Positions 31,596-43,319 of a stretch of DNA of 64,000 bases are shown piece after piece. The stretch comes from Gnetum montanum (Eukaryota; Streptophyta; Gnetopsida; Gnetales; Gnetaceae): the NCBI GenBank assembly GCA_015680685.1, contig MNCI01010159.1, positions 302,906-366,905 of the forward strand, in the 5' to 3' direction. Below the pieces are notes generated by a model, which was given only the letters and a program-made list of their open reading frames with translations, was not told the DNA's origin and made no database searches. How positions within the stretch are numbered: position 1 is the first letter of the stretch; each line of letters starts with the position of its first letter. A program made the position numbers and the translations under genes.

Positions 31596-33347
31596 TAAAA
31601 CACCACCAAATTCGAGAAACAACACCTCAACTACAAATTTGTCTAAGTGTCAACAGAAGAAAAAGATTTTCTAAATTTTTGGCCCATGCTCCCATTGTTG
31701 GGGCTACACTCTAGAGCATAGCCAACATAGCATGCAGCATAGAACCAAATTCAAAAAAATTTCTAAGTATCAATAGTAGTTGTAAAAATTTTTCTAAGTG
31801 TTGTGCTATGCTCCCATTCTCCCTGCTATGCTCTAGAGTGTAGTTAGCATAGCATGCACTTCAGTAGCTAGTTTACCTAAATATCAAGCTAGAATTTGTC
31901 AAGCTAGCTCAAAATGAAAGTAACAATTTGGCAAATTTTCCAACTCTTAGGGCTATCCCCTCCTACTACGCCCTAGAGCGTACCTACTGTAGCAAGAACA
32001 AGGATTGCAATTTTTACCAAAATTTTCTAAGTGTCCATGATACACCCTATTCCCTCTTGCTATGCTCATGAGCATAGCAAGTGTAGTAGCATTGGACTTC
32101 AATTTTTACAAAATTTGCCTAATTGTTGGGCTATGCTCCAAAGCATAACTAGTGTAGTAACATGGAACTACCTTCAAAAGTTTCCAAAGCTCAGCATAGG
32201 CCTTCATTCCAACTCCAAAACCCCTCCAACAAGCAAGATCAACAACTTGCACTTTATTTACATCACCCTATGTCCCAAAATTGTACCTATAGTTGATCCC
32301 ACTTGAAAGAGGGGATAGAGTAGTCTTAGAGCATAGCCTCCAAATTGCACTATTTGTAGGTACATTGTGGTCTTGGCACATGCGGTCTTGGTAGCATAGT
32401 CATAGTTTGGCAATCTCTCAGGGTCTATTGAAGCATACCAAAGCATAGCACTAGTTGCTCCAATGGGAGCATAGCAGAGGTCAGCATAGCCCAACCTACT
32501 CCTTTGCCATGTGGTGCTTGGTCTACACTTCACAGCAACCCTAACCCTATAAATACCCCTACATTCCACACTCTATGGGGTTGGCAATTCATTTTAGTGG
32601 TGAGCATTTTGAAGCATTTGGTTGGCAAAGTCAAGTAGTAGTTGGCATTTTCAAAGTACTACTTGGCACCCAAGGCATGTTGAGCATCACGCACACTAGA
32701 GTATATCAATACATTGGCAACACCTTTCCATCCCATTTAGCACTCTACTATAACACAACTCGTAGGACACTGTGGCAACCAACCTAACAAGCACAGACCT
32801 CACAAAGAACATCGGTCTTCACCACTAGGCACCCTAGATACTGTGGCTATGCTGCTATTATGCCTGTCTATACACCACATAGCTTCTCACCTCTCTTTTG
32901 TGATTACTACAATCCCCATTTGGGGCAGTGCCATTCTCTCTCTTTCAAACATCTTCACATTTTCAAGCATTTTTTATGCACTTTTCTTTGACATTTTAGC
33001 ATTGCATTCACATCCCTTTGCTACTTTACATGTTTTCATCATCATTCTTGCACCAAAAAATCCCACTATGCTTAGGCTTAGTTAGTCTAGGTACTATTGA
33101 AAACTTTGTTAGAATGCTTAGCATTATTTCATAATGTTAGCACTTGTATTTCGACTAACCACACCATTGCCCCCCGGTTGCACCCAATACCTTGGTTGCA
33201 ACTATCAAAGTCCCTATTCAATTGACAAGACCGTCCAAGGCACTTTGCCTCTGTTTTTCCAACAAGGCCCTTGCGTGGAGGTAGGGTTGAGGTTCTGCGC
33301 CTGTGAACCCCTCAGTGTTCCAGCCATCAACATTTTTGGTCATCACA
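31596..33347 (+). repeat. Tat/Ogre 3' LTR, 1752 bp
   Basis: TAAAACACCACC...GGTCATCACA, homologous along its length to 13232-14982. The palindrome array and the CCCTATAAATACCCC TATA-like box (~32550) are kept. It is followed by AAGGT, the right target duplication. Confidence 0.9.
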
Positions 33348-33352
33348 AAGGT

Positions 33353-33727
33353 CATTCTGTCATGGAGTGGTGGAGCCAATACAAGCAAGTCATAAGAGCT
33401 TGGTGAAGTGGGATAGGATGTGGACTTACCATCCCTTTTGGCTAGGTTATAGGTCTAACCATGGTGGCAATGTTAGATTGCCTCTAAGGGATATATGCCA
33501 AAGGAAGAAAACCCCAAGGAACACTCTCAGAGCATGATCTAGATATACTATTACATATCAATAAACCATTCAGTTCCTTCTCTTTCTACATTTTTCTTAT
33601 TATTTTCTTTATAAATAATGTCAAATATTACATATATTTGATGTTTGGTATATTGTCTTCTTACGCATAATGTCAAATATGACATATATTTGATGTGTGC
33701 CATGACATTTGGGAATGGGATGTCATA
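33353..33727 (+). repeat. B1 3' LTR, right part
   Basis: 375 bases completing the LTR begun at 13033; 199 + 375 = 574, the exact length of the 5' LTR. Ends GGGATGTCATA. A GTCATGGAGTGGTGGAGCC landmark near its start is shared with the other family-B LTRs. Confidence 0.9.
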
Positions 33728-34225
33728 GCCCTACATGGCCCCATGTAGAGGTTTGTGGCCTTTCAATTTTTTTTTAAAAAATTATTATATTACTATTATT
33801 AATTTATGTATTATTATATTCTTTCTATAAATATTTATCTCTTTTAACAACTTGCAAATTTGGCCAAGTTGCTAGTTGGAGACGGATTAAGAGTTAGGCT
33901 AATCCCAACCCTAATTTTGTGAATTAAAAATAATAAGAATTAAATTTAACTTTTACTTTGCTAAAGTTAAAATTTTTTAATTTTAATTAATAGCATGTTT
34001 ACCAAGCAACATGATATCTCATAAATTATGCATTGAATTTCAATGAAATTAGTACTATTAGAATTATCTTGAAGAGCACTACTTGTTGGACTCATGATAT
34101 CTCTAGTTCACTAACCTTGTAAATCATAAATTAAGAAACATAGTCATTAGTCAAAAATTAATTACTTGTTAACTAAAATTTAGGTACAATTCTATTGAGA
34201 CAAATTAGACTTTCAACCATGATTG
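33728..34225 (-). mobile_element. Family-B element B3, left-hand internal fragment
   Basis: On the minus strand this follows the early internal region of B1: AGTCCAACAAGTAGTGCTCT and TAATAGTACTAATTTCATTG correspond to B1 9190-9245. It then continues through AT-rich sequence to GGCCACAAACC...CATGTAGGG. The element continues across the B1 insertion at 8073. The LTR and primer site of B3 are not visible to the right. Confidence 0.6.
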
Positions 34226-34329
34226 AAATTTGCATATTTCTTCTATAATTTTATGGAAGAAGAGGTCTTTTAGCACATTGTCTTCAAATCAATCATTGTA
34301 GAGATTGTTTAAGGTAAGAAATTTTCATC

Positions 34330-36375
34330 ATGGCTTCTTATACGCATTTCAAATAGGCTTCTCCTAATACTTTAAGGAGCACTACTTCTATTTCCATTTT
34401 TTTACATCAAAAGAGTGTAGTTGAATCCATTGATTTGATTTTTAGTCTAGTTGAACTTGAGGGTTTTAATTTCTCAAAAATTCTAGGTTTTTGGGCTATT
34501 AGTTTTTCTCATCTTTAAAACCATTTATTGCAAAGATTTTATAACTTAATGATGCAAAATTTACCATCTTTGGGAAATTTCTCTTTAAAAATGAGTTTTG
34601 GAAGAATCATTGTTACACTTGCTATCATTTAAAAGGTTTTAGGTTTTCACATAGGAGTAGATTCTTTCAAACCTACCATGCAATCTATTGAATTCATGAC
34701 TTTTTACAAAGAGGAAATGTCTAATTATGTTAGTGATATGACACTTTTTGTAAAATAATTTTATGAAGTTAATTTTATTGACAATATCAATTTTCAAATA
34801 TTTATATTCGTATACATTAAGGTTATATGGAACCCATAGGCTTTCCATGTGAATGCATATTTAATCTATCTTCTTCATGGTACCAAAATTGGTAGGGTCT
34901 ATGATTGGTTCCTCTCTTGTTTTAGAAATTTATAGCTTATCATGAAACTTGTAATTACCACTAATAGGAGTCTAAAAAAAATCTTATACTATATGTTGTG
35001 TATCCTTAATTATGTCCTTACCCTAGTTTACACCATGAATTTCTTGAGAAAGAAAGAGTTGTAAGAGCTTGAATTAAAGGTTTGAAGAAAGGTCAAGAAA
35101 CTTTCACATAAGTATACAATGTACAAGGAGTTGATGAGGTATAAAATTTTGGTTTGTATTTATATATTTTTATTATTTATTAATTATTTATATTCATGGT
35201 ATTCATATGCTAGTATACTTTGGGCTACAGACTAAATCAAGAGAAGGTGCTAGGGAAGCAAGTCCAAGGAAGGATGAAATAGTGGCAATGGAACCTACTT
35301 CCAAGGTTTTTCATCAAATATATATATACATATATTCATATTATCTATGATTTTAATTAGAAATAATGCACTAGCCAAGATTCAAATGGTAAGAAAAAGG
35401 AAAAGGGAAAGGAACCAAAGGTAAATTTCCTTTAAACTAGTTACTACTTATAAGGTTTTGAATACTTTCCTTTTTAATGTTATTCTAACTTTTGTGTTGT
35501 AGTTATTCTTAGGCTAAGAATACTTTAGTCAAGAACTAGAAAGGAAATTCCTGCATAAGTTTCAATCTAAGTCAACTACTACCCCATCACCGAAATCTCC
35601 ATGAGTGACTTTGGTGAAAATTTTAACTTTGTGTGAGGGCATACAAACCATATGAGCAATATCTTCTTATAGATAGCTTTTCATCAATGTGATTCCTTTG
35701 GTTATCACCAAGGACTCATCCTAATCTCTAGGAAAAATAATAGTTACTATAGAGAAAGAAGTTATTCTTCTTCATAATTTTAGCAATCAAATTGCTACGA
35801 ACACTCCATACTTTGTTTGTGAGAAGTTATATCTTCTAAGGGATTCCAGGTCTTGTGATTTCAAAGATGGTTATGAATTGGTATATTCTAGTGGCTTCTT
35901 AGCATTTTATGTGATCCTTAAAGATGCTTTTGAAGTCACCACAAATCTTGAATAGATTTTTAGAAAAATTGGAGAGTGCTACTTTCTTGGCCCAACACTT
36001 GCTCAATTATCAATGTATTCTCTAAATTAAAAATGATTGACTTCACATAAGTCCTTTTTTTTCTTTTCTCTCTTATTATTATTATTTTTCCTTTTTACTT
36101 ACTACTCTTATCTTTACATGTAAAGGAAGGGAAAAGAATGGGAGGAGGATGTGGCACAACAAACACTTCAAGTCAACCTATTGGAATAGAAACTTGATAA
36201 GGCTAATAAGGAAAAGGTTGCTACAAAGTGTGCTGCTAAGTACATTTAACAACTTTGTGATGGATTAGCTAGATGTTGGGATGTACTTGAAAATGATGAT
36301 TCCACTAAGGAAGAGTAGGTGGATCAAGAAAAAATTACCAAGGATCTTCTTCAATATTTTAAATTGGATGTATAA
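34330..36375 (+). pseudogene. Five-exon gene remnant of unknown family
   Basis: The exons are 34330-35151, 35231-35305, 35361-35420, 35503-36050 and 36126-36375, each bounded by GT/AG. The phases match at every junction, giving 585 codons from ATG to a natural TAA without a frameshift. Twenty in-frame stops (7 TAG, 9 TAA, 4 TGA) are all possible C-to-T changes of Gln/Arg codons. The first exon encodes a hydrophobic/helical protein (LIFSLVELEGFNFSKILGFW, FMTFYKEEMSNYVSDMTLFV). Exons 2-3 are K/E-rich (DSNGKKKEKGKEPK). The last exon looks like a coiled coil (KLDKANKEKVATKCAAKYI). A 3' UTR-like stretch with AATAAA (~36450) follows. No family recognised; it could be a host gene or a transposon-borne one. 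It lies between B3 and a family-C LTR. Confidence 0.7.
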
Positions 36376-36529
36376 TTTAATCTATGTTATCCATGTTCAT
36401 ACTTTTCTATGTTCCATCTTCTTTTATTTATGTACTCCCTTTCTTATTTTATTAATAAAAGAACATCAATTACTTTTTTGTCTTCAATCTACTTTTAGCT
36501 CTTGGACCATGGTTTTCTCTAATATCAAA

Positions 36530-37030
36530 TGTCACATCCCATTCCTAGATGTTAATGAATTCAATTGTTTATTGCATAGAATTATTATTTAATGTAAAAA
36601 CAATCTAAATAGTGTGTTCAAACATAAAAGTAATGGTAAGAGAATGGAATAGAAAAGGATATAAATAGTGGAAATTTATGAATGAAGTTTTTCTAAATAC
36701 ACTATCAATGATCTTGGGTTATTTTCCTATGATACTTAGGATCCTTAGAGGCAATCTAGCACTACCAACATGGTTGGGCCATAAGATCAAAGGTGTGATC
36801 AATCCTTTTCTATTCTACTTTACCTATCTATTGTCACTCATCAAATTAGCTTTGCAACTTCATGCTTGGCATGATATCTAAGCCTAGACCTTAAATGTCA
36901 CAAGTTCAACTCATCCCCAAGGGGCATCGTGAATAGTCACAATTCCTCATAATAAGACATTTGCTCTAGTGAAGGTTAATTACATTATTAATGATATGAT
37001 TCCACCCTTAATAAAGGATGGCAGATTACA
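36530..37030 (+). repeat. Solo LTR, family C (copy 2)
   Basis: TGTCACATCCCATTCC...GGCAGATTACA, homologous to 3052-3550, with a TATA-like GGATATAAATAGTGG at ~36658. No primer site after it and no purine tract before it, so it is probably a solo LTR. No convincing target duplication. The short open frame 36678-36881 is part of the LTR. Confidence 0.65.
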
Positions 37031-38599
37031 TTTGCAAATCTAATAACTATCATTTTACACAAACAAATCCTCACTATTGTAGCATGATTTAGGAAACCTC
37101 ACTACCATGGCATTAGAATTTTAATGTAAAACTTGAAGAAATTTTAGTGGTAGTAGCACAATGAGTTTCTAGATTAGAAATAACATAATCAAAGCATTGG
37201 TTTATATTTGAATGTATGATTCCTTAGCTTATATTAAAAACACAAAAATATCCAATAGCTACTAGGCTTTATAAAAATTTGATTCACAAAAAAAAATAAA
37301 AAAAATAAAAGAGATAGTTCATTAAAGAGAGACAAACTACTCTTCTCCACATGATCAAGAAAGAACTAAGAAATTTCTAGAAAGTTCTTCATAAAAGAGA
37401 AAGATTAAGACTAATTTGTCATTGTTGTAGACTTATCTCAATACACCCTAAAAGGACCCCTTTCTATAATTTGCTAAGCCAAATTAGCTTAGAAAATAAT
37501 AACACAAAGAAATTAAGAAATACTCCCTCCATTGTTCAATCCGAAAATAGAAAGTATATCAATAATAAGAAGCAAATCTCAAGTCAAATCTTTCAAGAAT
37601 CGTAGAGGTCACACATGTCCCCTCCTAATTTCTCAAATGTGGCTCACACTTTGAGCACACAAGCTCAAGATAAAGAAAATATTCATAAAATACCTTTTAC
37701 CTTCCCTAGGCTACTCTTTTCCATAAGTGTTCTCAATATTATCTTTCAACTCTCTTGTTCCTCCCTTAGACTTCCTTACCTTTCTTTATGCTCTCTCATC
37801 TTTGCTTTGGATCCTAGATATCCTTTTATAACAATTGGTGTAGGCCTTTCCCAAGCATTTGTCTTCCAGTTAAAATTTGAAACATTTTTTAAAAATCACT
37901 TTTTCCTAGACTATGAGTGACTATAAATTGATCCATCTCACATTTCATAGCCTACAACCAAACTACAACTTACAAAACTACAACTTACAAATTTCTTGTA
38001 GCAGTAAAATGTGAAATATATCTTCTCTACTTCTTTATCAATAGTGACAAATTACAACCTGTAACCTCATTGCAACTTGTAGTGACCTACAACTCACTGC
38101 TTGACATAAGAAACATGAAATTATTTATTTATCTTGAAACTACAACTCGTTGTAGCTCACAACTTATACTACAACAAACTATGACTTATAGTCTCATCAT
38201 AATTTCTTGCCAAAAGATAGAAACACATCCAAATAACTCTGAAACAACTCTAAACAACAAATATTCCCTCCCAATCATCCTAGGAAACATTGAGAATAAG
38301 AAATACATGAAGAAGCCAAGGTGATTTCCTCATCATTTTCTTTTAGAATATTCAATAGTTTTATTAAAAATTATTTCAAGGTAAGAAGGAGTTGCTAGGA
38401 TATTGAAAAGAAAATGAAAAAAAAATTTATCTTCTTTGAAGAAACTATATAGGACATCAAAGAACTAGCCTCAGCTAAAGCAATTGATGCAATATGAATT
38501 TACGGAGAAATGCTTACTTGGGGGAGGATCTTTAGTATTCAAAAAATTATGGAAAAATATAAACCATGCCCTCTAGTCTAGTTTAGATAAGGAATGTTT
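37031..38599. other. No gene recognised
   Basis: AT-rich sequence with many CTACAACTTACAA/ACAACTTGTAG phrases at 37960-38180 that make weak direct and inverted repeats. The open frames 37615-37920 and 38070-38324 have no recognisable product. Confidence 0.45.
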
Positions 38600-39390
38600 T
38601 ATTAGAGCTATTTTTCTCCTTAAAAAATGATATGGATTTGATTTAAATAACTATAGATTGATTGTAATTAGTAATATTTTTGTCAAGGTTTTATGAAATA
38701 TTCTTGCGATAAAGATTGGTATATATAAAAAAGAAAAAACTTTGTAAGTAATTTCATGAGCTACTTTTATATGTCATCCTGCTACTATTGATTACCTCAT
38801 CACATTAAAATATAAAAATTTATTGTTTGCTTTTTAGATTTCTCTAAAGCAAATGATTTAGTTATTTGAAGCAAGTTGTGGAATTGATTACAAGAAATAG
38901 GCACTTCTTTATCTTTATATCTGTTATTCAAAGTCTTTACCAAGAGGTGTATTTACATATTATAAACCACCACTTCCATAAATGTGTTTGATAACATAGT
39001 GATATTGGGGTGAAACAAGATTGTCTTATTTTGCCTACACTTTTTGGTATTTTTATTAATGTACTTGGAAAGTGGATGAATAAAAGTTAAAGTAAACACT
39101 CGATTAAAATTAATGATCACTTTGTCAACCTTTTGTTTTATGTTAATGATGTAGCTCTCACCTCTAATTCTAAAGAAGGTTTACAACAAATACTTACTAT
39201 TTTGGATAATTTTTGTCAACATTCAAGAATGAAAGTTAATGTGAAAAAACAAAAATTATGGTACATGGCACTAAGAATAATGATTACTCTTTTTCTATTA
39301 GAAGGACCAAGTAAATGTGATACCAACTTATCGTTCTTACAATTACTTTGGTATGAATCAAATAGAGGATTATAGAAAGACTAAAGTCTA
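38600..39390 (+). pseudogene. LINE reverse transcriptase remnant
   Basis: Broken frames follow plant LINE RT. Around 39010 the block GVKQDCLILPTLFGIFINVL stands for GVKQGCPLSPTLFGIFI. NDHFVNLLFYVNDVALTSNS follows, in which YVND (39139-39150) replaces the catalytic YADD. Then come SKEGLQQILTILDNFCQHS and MKVNVKK. The upstream finger region is only traceable (KNDMDL at ~38620). Many stops. Much older than the LINE 3' end at 40439. Confidence 0.75.
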
Positions 39391-40423
39391 AATTTATTTA
39401 AAAACTAGATGTCAAAATGAACTTATCTTATCCTAGGAAATCAAAAAATAGTTGTTTTTCTATATTTTACAATAAGCTCTTTTGTATGGACGTGCAATTT
39501 AGAACCCTAGACTTGTTAGCAAATACTGAAAGAAAATAAACAAAGTTCAAAAGCATTTCTTGGTCGAAGAATTTTGTGTTAAAATTTACATATAATATGA
39601 TTTTCTAGCTTTTGAAGTACATATAATATCCTTAGAGGTAGAAGCACTTTATTAATTTGTAGCATATATCCATAGTCTCTCTTGTAGCATAACAACTAAT
39701 GTTTTTGAAAGAAATCTTAGTTGCTACACAACATCAAGGGTGATTCCACAAGGGAATGATTTGGCTCAAAAAATAAAAAAATGAAGCATTAATATGAAAA
39801 TTCTACATTATGATATAAATAAGCTCCATAAGAGTATTAAAAATAAGGTATTTCTGCACATTTGAGATAAGACAATACAAAAGAAATAATTATATCTAGC
39901 TAGCATGAAAGGAGGCATCAACAAAAAAGCAACTTATTTATCTATCCTTATATCTCATCACCTATAATGTCAAATTAGCTGAGTAATATTGGGCTTCCAT
40001 TATTTTATAATTAATATATATATATATATATATGAGTTAGGATTCAAAGAGAAGGGAGAGCCTATCATCTATATAATCAAAAAGTAATTCAAGATGAACA
40101 TTAAATATTCTTGAAATATTTTTTTTAGAGTAAAGTCAGCACAAATGACAAATTACAAATAATAGTTTAATTAACCTTTTTGAAATAGCACCAAAGAAAC
40201 TCGGTAAATTTATTAATAATTTTTTTTTGCTATGCATAATATATATATTATTGGATTTGGATGATAATATTTAATAATTTTTTTCTATTTCTATCAAAAT
40301 TCATTATTTTTGTGGATTATGAGACAACCACAAATTGACCACAACTCATGGTCTATGATACCATGAGTCATGCTATTACAACATGGGTCATGGTATTGAT
40401 GGAAATAGAGGTCATTACTCTAC
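39391..40423. other. AT-rich sequence with a (TA)n microsatellite
   Basis: Nothing coding seen. (TA)n at 40014-40033. From ~40320 it enters ACCATGAGTCATGG-type repeats that continue beyond the LINE at 41750. Confidence 0.5.
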
Positions 40424-40438
40424 AAATTCACCATGATA

Positions 40439-41500
40439 GTCTTCATTAATTGGATTCTTTCCCCCCTCACTATCATTCTTCCCGGATCTCATGTTTTCAA
40501 AAGCATTTGGAGGGCCTGGCAACTTGTACACACTCACATAGACTGGACTAATGTTAAAATCAACCCTACTATCCTCTCTAAAGCGTGTCCGTGGTGGTTA
40601 CCTCTGTCACCCGCTCCCCTTGCTATCAAAAATGCTAAGGTGGCTACCGCATGGTATCGAAAAGGTGTCATTTCCTTGAATTGTCTTAGGCTGGCTAGTC
40701 GTTGGATTTCAGGGGTTGAGTTTAACACTTTGTATGGGGAGACGGCTACAATGAAACATTACCTTGTTCAGATTTACTCTTTCATCCACGGTCACTGGCA
40801 CCTGGATGTTACAGTGCAAAGCCTTTTTCATGGCCTTCAATGGCTTAATGGGGTTAAACTCTTGCCCTATCGGCCATCTGTTCCCTTTCATCTCATGCAC
40901 GACCCATCTGCAGTCATTCAACGTTGCAATAAATATTGGCACAAACAAGAGTCAGAAACATTTTGGATCCCTCTCTTCCAACTTATTTGGAAACTTCCGA
41001 CCCTCCCCAAAATTAAGCAGTTCCTTTGGTGTCTTCTCCACCATGGTCTTCCTATCGGAAAACGTCTAGAATATCTTGGGATTCCTAATCCCACTTGCCC
41101 TCTATGTGGTGGACAAGATGACTTTGTCCATGTGTTTTGGCAATGTCCCTTTGCTCAACATGTGTGGCAGTGGACTTCTAAAGCTTTTCCATCCTACAAG
41201 CTATCTCAAGAGGATGCCATATTCGGATTCTTGAACATTACTTCTACTAATCTTAATTTTCTGTGGAAAGTTATTAGGCCTATTATTTTATATTATATTT
41301 GGAAGCGAAGATGCAATGTTCTATTTCAAAAGACAGAGTATTCTAACAAATGTTTGCTTACCAGGTTGGAGATGTTGCAGATCTTTCGCCTCACCTATTT
41401 TCAACTCACATCTCAAGCATCCAAGTTCAATCTGGACAGTCATCAATTGGTTCATCTCCTGCAGCTATGGGAAAGACCTATGTGTTTTAGTTACACTTAG
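40439..41500 (+). CDS. LINE ORF2 C-terminal part with zf-RVT domain
   Basis: 354 codons without a stop. The reading frame is already open in the flank (an ATG at 40433 lies in the target duplication), so the true start was lost by 5' truncation. Residues ~185-245 hold the reverse-transcriptase zinc-binding domain of plant LINEs: KLPTLPKIKQFLWCLLHHGL, PTCPLCGGQD, then HVFWQCPFAQHVW, with the C-x2-C and H-x4-C ligands present. The N-terminal 180 residues correspond to the region after the RT domain. No RT or endonuclease remains, so it cannot move by itself. The high W/L content and lack of stops contrast with every other coding remnant here. Confidence 0.85.
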   Translation, partial: VFINWILSPLTIILPGSHVFKSIWRAWQLVHTHIDWTNVKINPTILSKACPWWLPLSPAPLAIKNAKVATAWYRKGVISLNCLRLASRWISGVEFNTLYGETATMKHYLVQIYSFIHGHWHLDVTVQSLFHGLQWLNGVKLLPYRPSVPFHLMHDPSAVIQRCNKYWHKQESETFWIPLFQLIWKLPTLPKIKQFLWCLLHHGLPIGKRLEYLGIPNPTCPLCGGQDDFVHVFWQCPFAQHVWQWTSKAFPSYKLSQEDAIFGFLNITSTNLNFLWKVIRPIILYYIWKRRCNVLFQKTEYSNKCLLTRLEMLQIFRLTYFQLTSQASKFNLDSHQLVHLLQLWERPMCFSYT

Positions 41501-41734
41501 CATCAAATTCTATGTCATTCAATTTTGTAAAAAGCTAGTCTGTGCGAACATTTGGTTGTGTCCCAACTTGGGGTACCTCCTCTAATACTAGTTTATTTTT
41601 AAGGTGTTTCCCGAGTGTCATTCACGATGCTCTCAGTTTTCCCCTTCCCTTAACCCTATGACTTATTCAAGTTGTTGTAATTGATGCTCCTTTAATTTCA
41701 ATAAATCTTCTTTTCGGGGTCCGACACCCCCCCC
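40439..41734 (+). mobile_element. 5'-truncated LINE, 3' end, with target duplication
   Basis: Flanked by AAATTCACCATGATA (40424-40438) and AAATTAATCATGATA (41735-41749), 13 of 15 identical, a LINE-type target duplication. The 3' end has AATAAATCTTC then GGGGTCCGACACCCCCCC. It is inserted into the ACCATGAGTCATGG repeat tract. It keeps a long open frame, so it is the youngest insertion I can recognise by coding decay. Confidence 0.8.
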
Positions 41735-41749
41735 AAATTAATCATGATA

Positions 41750-42330
41750 CCATGATGCCACAACCTTACTACGAGTTGTGTTCATTGCTCTACAACTTCA
41801 CTATGATACCATGATGCCATGACCTTACCACGAGTCATGCTCATTGCTCTACAACTTCACCATAGGTCATGGTAATTTTTCCTTGTACAAACATTCACCA
41901 TGAGTCATGGTAAATGTACCAGGAGATTAGTACAAGTTGTGATGAATTGACCTTATTTGAATTTTGAACCATGAGGCAACCATGGATTATGGTTGACACT
42001 TCTAATTGATGATAAGACAATCATGAGATGATCGTGAATCATGGTACTTTACGATGAGTGAATCATGGGTCATGGTTTGAGAAAATGATGCTTGTAATAC
42101 TATGAATCATGATGAACTCATGGTCTAAAACCCTATAATACCATAATCAAACCACTAGTTGTGGTGAACTCATAGTATAAAAACCTACAACATCACAACC
42201 AGACCATTTGTCATGGTTAACTCATGGTCTAAAAACAAACAATATCACAATCAGATTATCATTTGTGGTGAACTCATTATCTAAAAAACTACAACACCAT
42301 AATCAGATCACTAGTCATGATCATCATTAA
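41750..42330. repeat. Degenerate repeats, ACCATGAGTCATGGT type
   Basis: Units of ~60-70 bases such as CCATGATGCCATGACCTTAC then CGAGTCATGCTCATTGCTCT. The later part is dominated by GTGAACTCATGGTCTAAAAA repeats of ~62 bases. Homologous material lies at 40320-40438 on the other side of the LINE. Confidence 0.65.
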
Positions 42331-43314
42331 TTTTTGTAAATATATCAAGATTTACAAGTCAAAATTCAATAAAATTTGTGTGTATTTGCCTTGAGATGAT
42401 TTTCAATATGGTACTTTGAGATTTTTAGAAAAAGATCTTAATTTTTTGTAGAAGTTTAGGAACTTGATGATGAGTATTCAAATTTTTTTTACATGATGAT
42501 AACTTATGAAATTCATGATGAGTTATAATGAATAGTGATGAAATTGGGAATTACAATAGTTATGTAAATTGAAGTTAATATGGAGGTAAGAAAGTTGCAG
42601 AGAATTTTGTGAATAATCTATGTGAGAGAAATTGATTTGAATTTGATGGATATTAATGGAATGTGAAAAGTTTTAGAAGAAATGGAGAAATACTAGAGAT
42701 TAAAAACAAAAGTTCATTCAGCCACTATATTTCCTTAAAAACCAAAATGTTACATCATCATATGTCACTTGCATTTATACAAAAATAATCAAGATATGCT
42801 AGGGATCATTGAAGAGATAATCCCCACTAAAGATAACAAGAAAATAAGTTATAAAATTGATGACTTGGGCCAACAAATAGTACACCTATCCATCAATTTA
42901 AAATAGAAGAAAATAATGCTAAATTCTTCTATTTTTTCTACTTCCAAAGTGATGCTCAAGTTCTCCTTTGAATTTTTATGTCTTCTTACATATCATACTA
43001 ATTTCAGCATATATTTCCTTGCTTCAATAGATCTTAAAAGTTTATAGATGTAATAAAAAGGGTTTTAGTCTTAGTTTCATAATTTTCACACCAAGATCAC
43101 ATAGGAAACACAACATTTGACATATTTTCAAACAAAATTGAACATAAATAATTTAGATAATAAAAAACTTAGAGTTTGAGTTTGAATATAACATTTAGAT
43201 GAAACTTCATATCAAGTGAATTATTTGGAGGTATTTAAGTCAAGATATTAATATAAGCTAAAAAACCACTTAAATCTAAGTTTTCTAAGATCTATTGATA
43301 TATTATCTAAAGTA
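42331..43314. other. AT-rich sequence, nothing recognised
   Basis: No coding frame or repeat pair was identified. It may include the start of the LTR that ends at 60439, because the Athila-like element sits between them. Confidence 0.4.
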
Positions 43315-43319
43315 GTGAC

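Larger units (their letters stand above)
13232..33347 (+). mobile_element. Tat/Ogre-like Ty3/gypsy element, ~20 kb
   Basis: Two LTRs of 1751 and 1752 bp, a TGGCACTAGAAGGAGGG primer site, gag, protease, a large intron, RT-RNase H, a second archaeal-type RNase H, integrase, a repeat-rich 3' region and a purine tract. The PR-RT intron and the extra RNase H are marks of the Tat/Ogre group. The target duplication is GAGGT (13227-13231) and AAGGT (33348-33352), inside the B1 3' LTR. All genes carry stops and frameshifts. A 75-base N gap lies at 31066-31140. Unusually, the intron contains a seven-exon gene on the opposite strand. Confidence 0.9.

Noticed and set aside
20030-36375. The many in-frame stops at Gln/Arg codons could suggest an alternative genetic code or U-to-C RNA editing
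   Set aside because: Such editing is known from plant organelles, not nuclear transposons. The retroelement pol genes around show the same C-to-T decay plus frameshifts and catalytic losses, and the LINE frame has no such stops. Ordinary deamination explains it.
36530-37030. 3' LTR of an element carrying the five-exon gene
   Set aside because: No purine tract before it, no primer site after it and no partner LTR upstream of the gene in the same orientation, so a link cannot be supported.
40534-41585. Shorter frames on both strands within the LINE
   Set aside because: Overlap the 354-codon zf-RVT frame and have no motifs.
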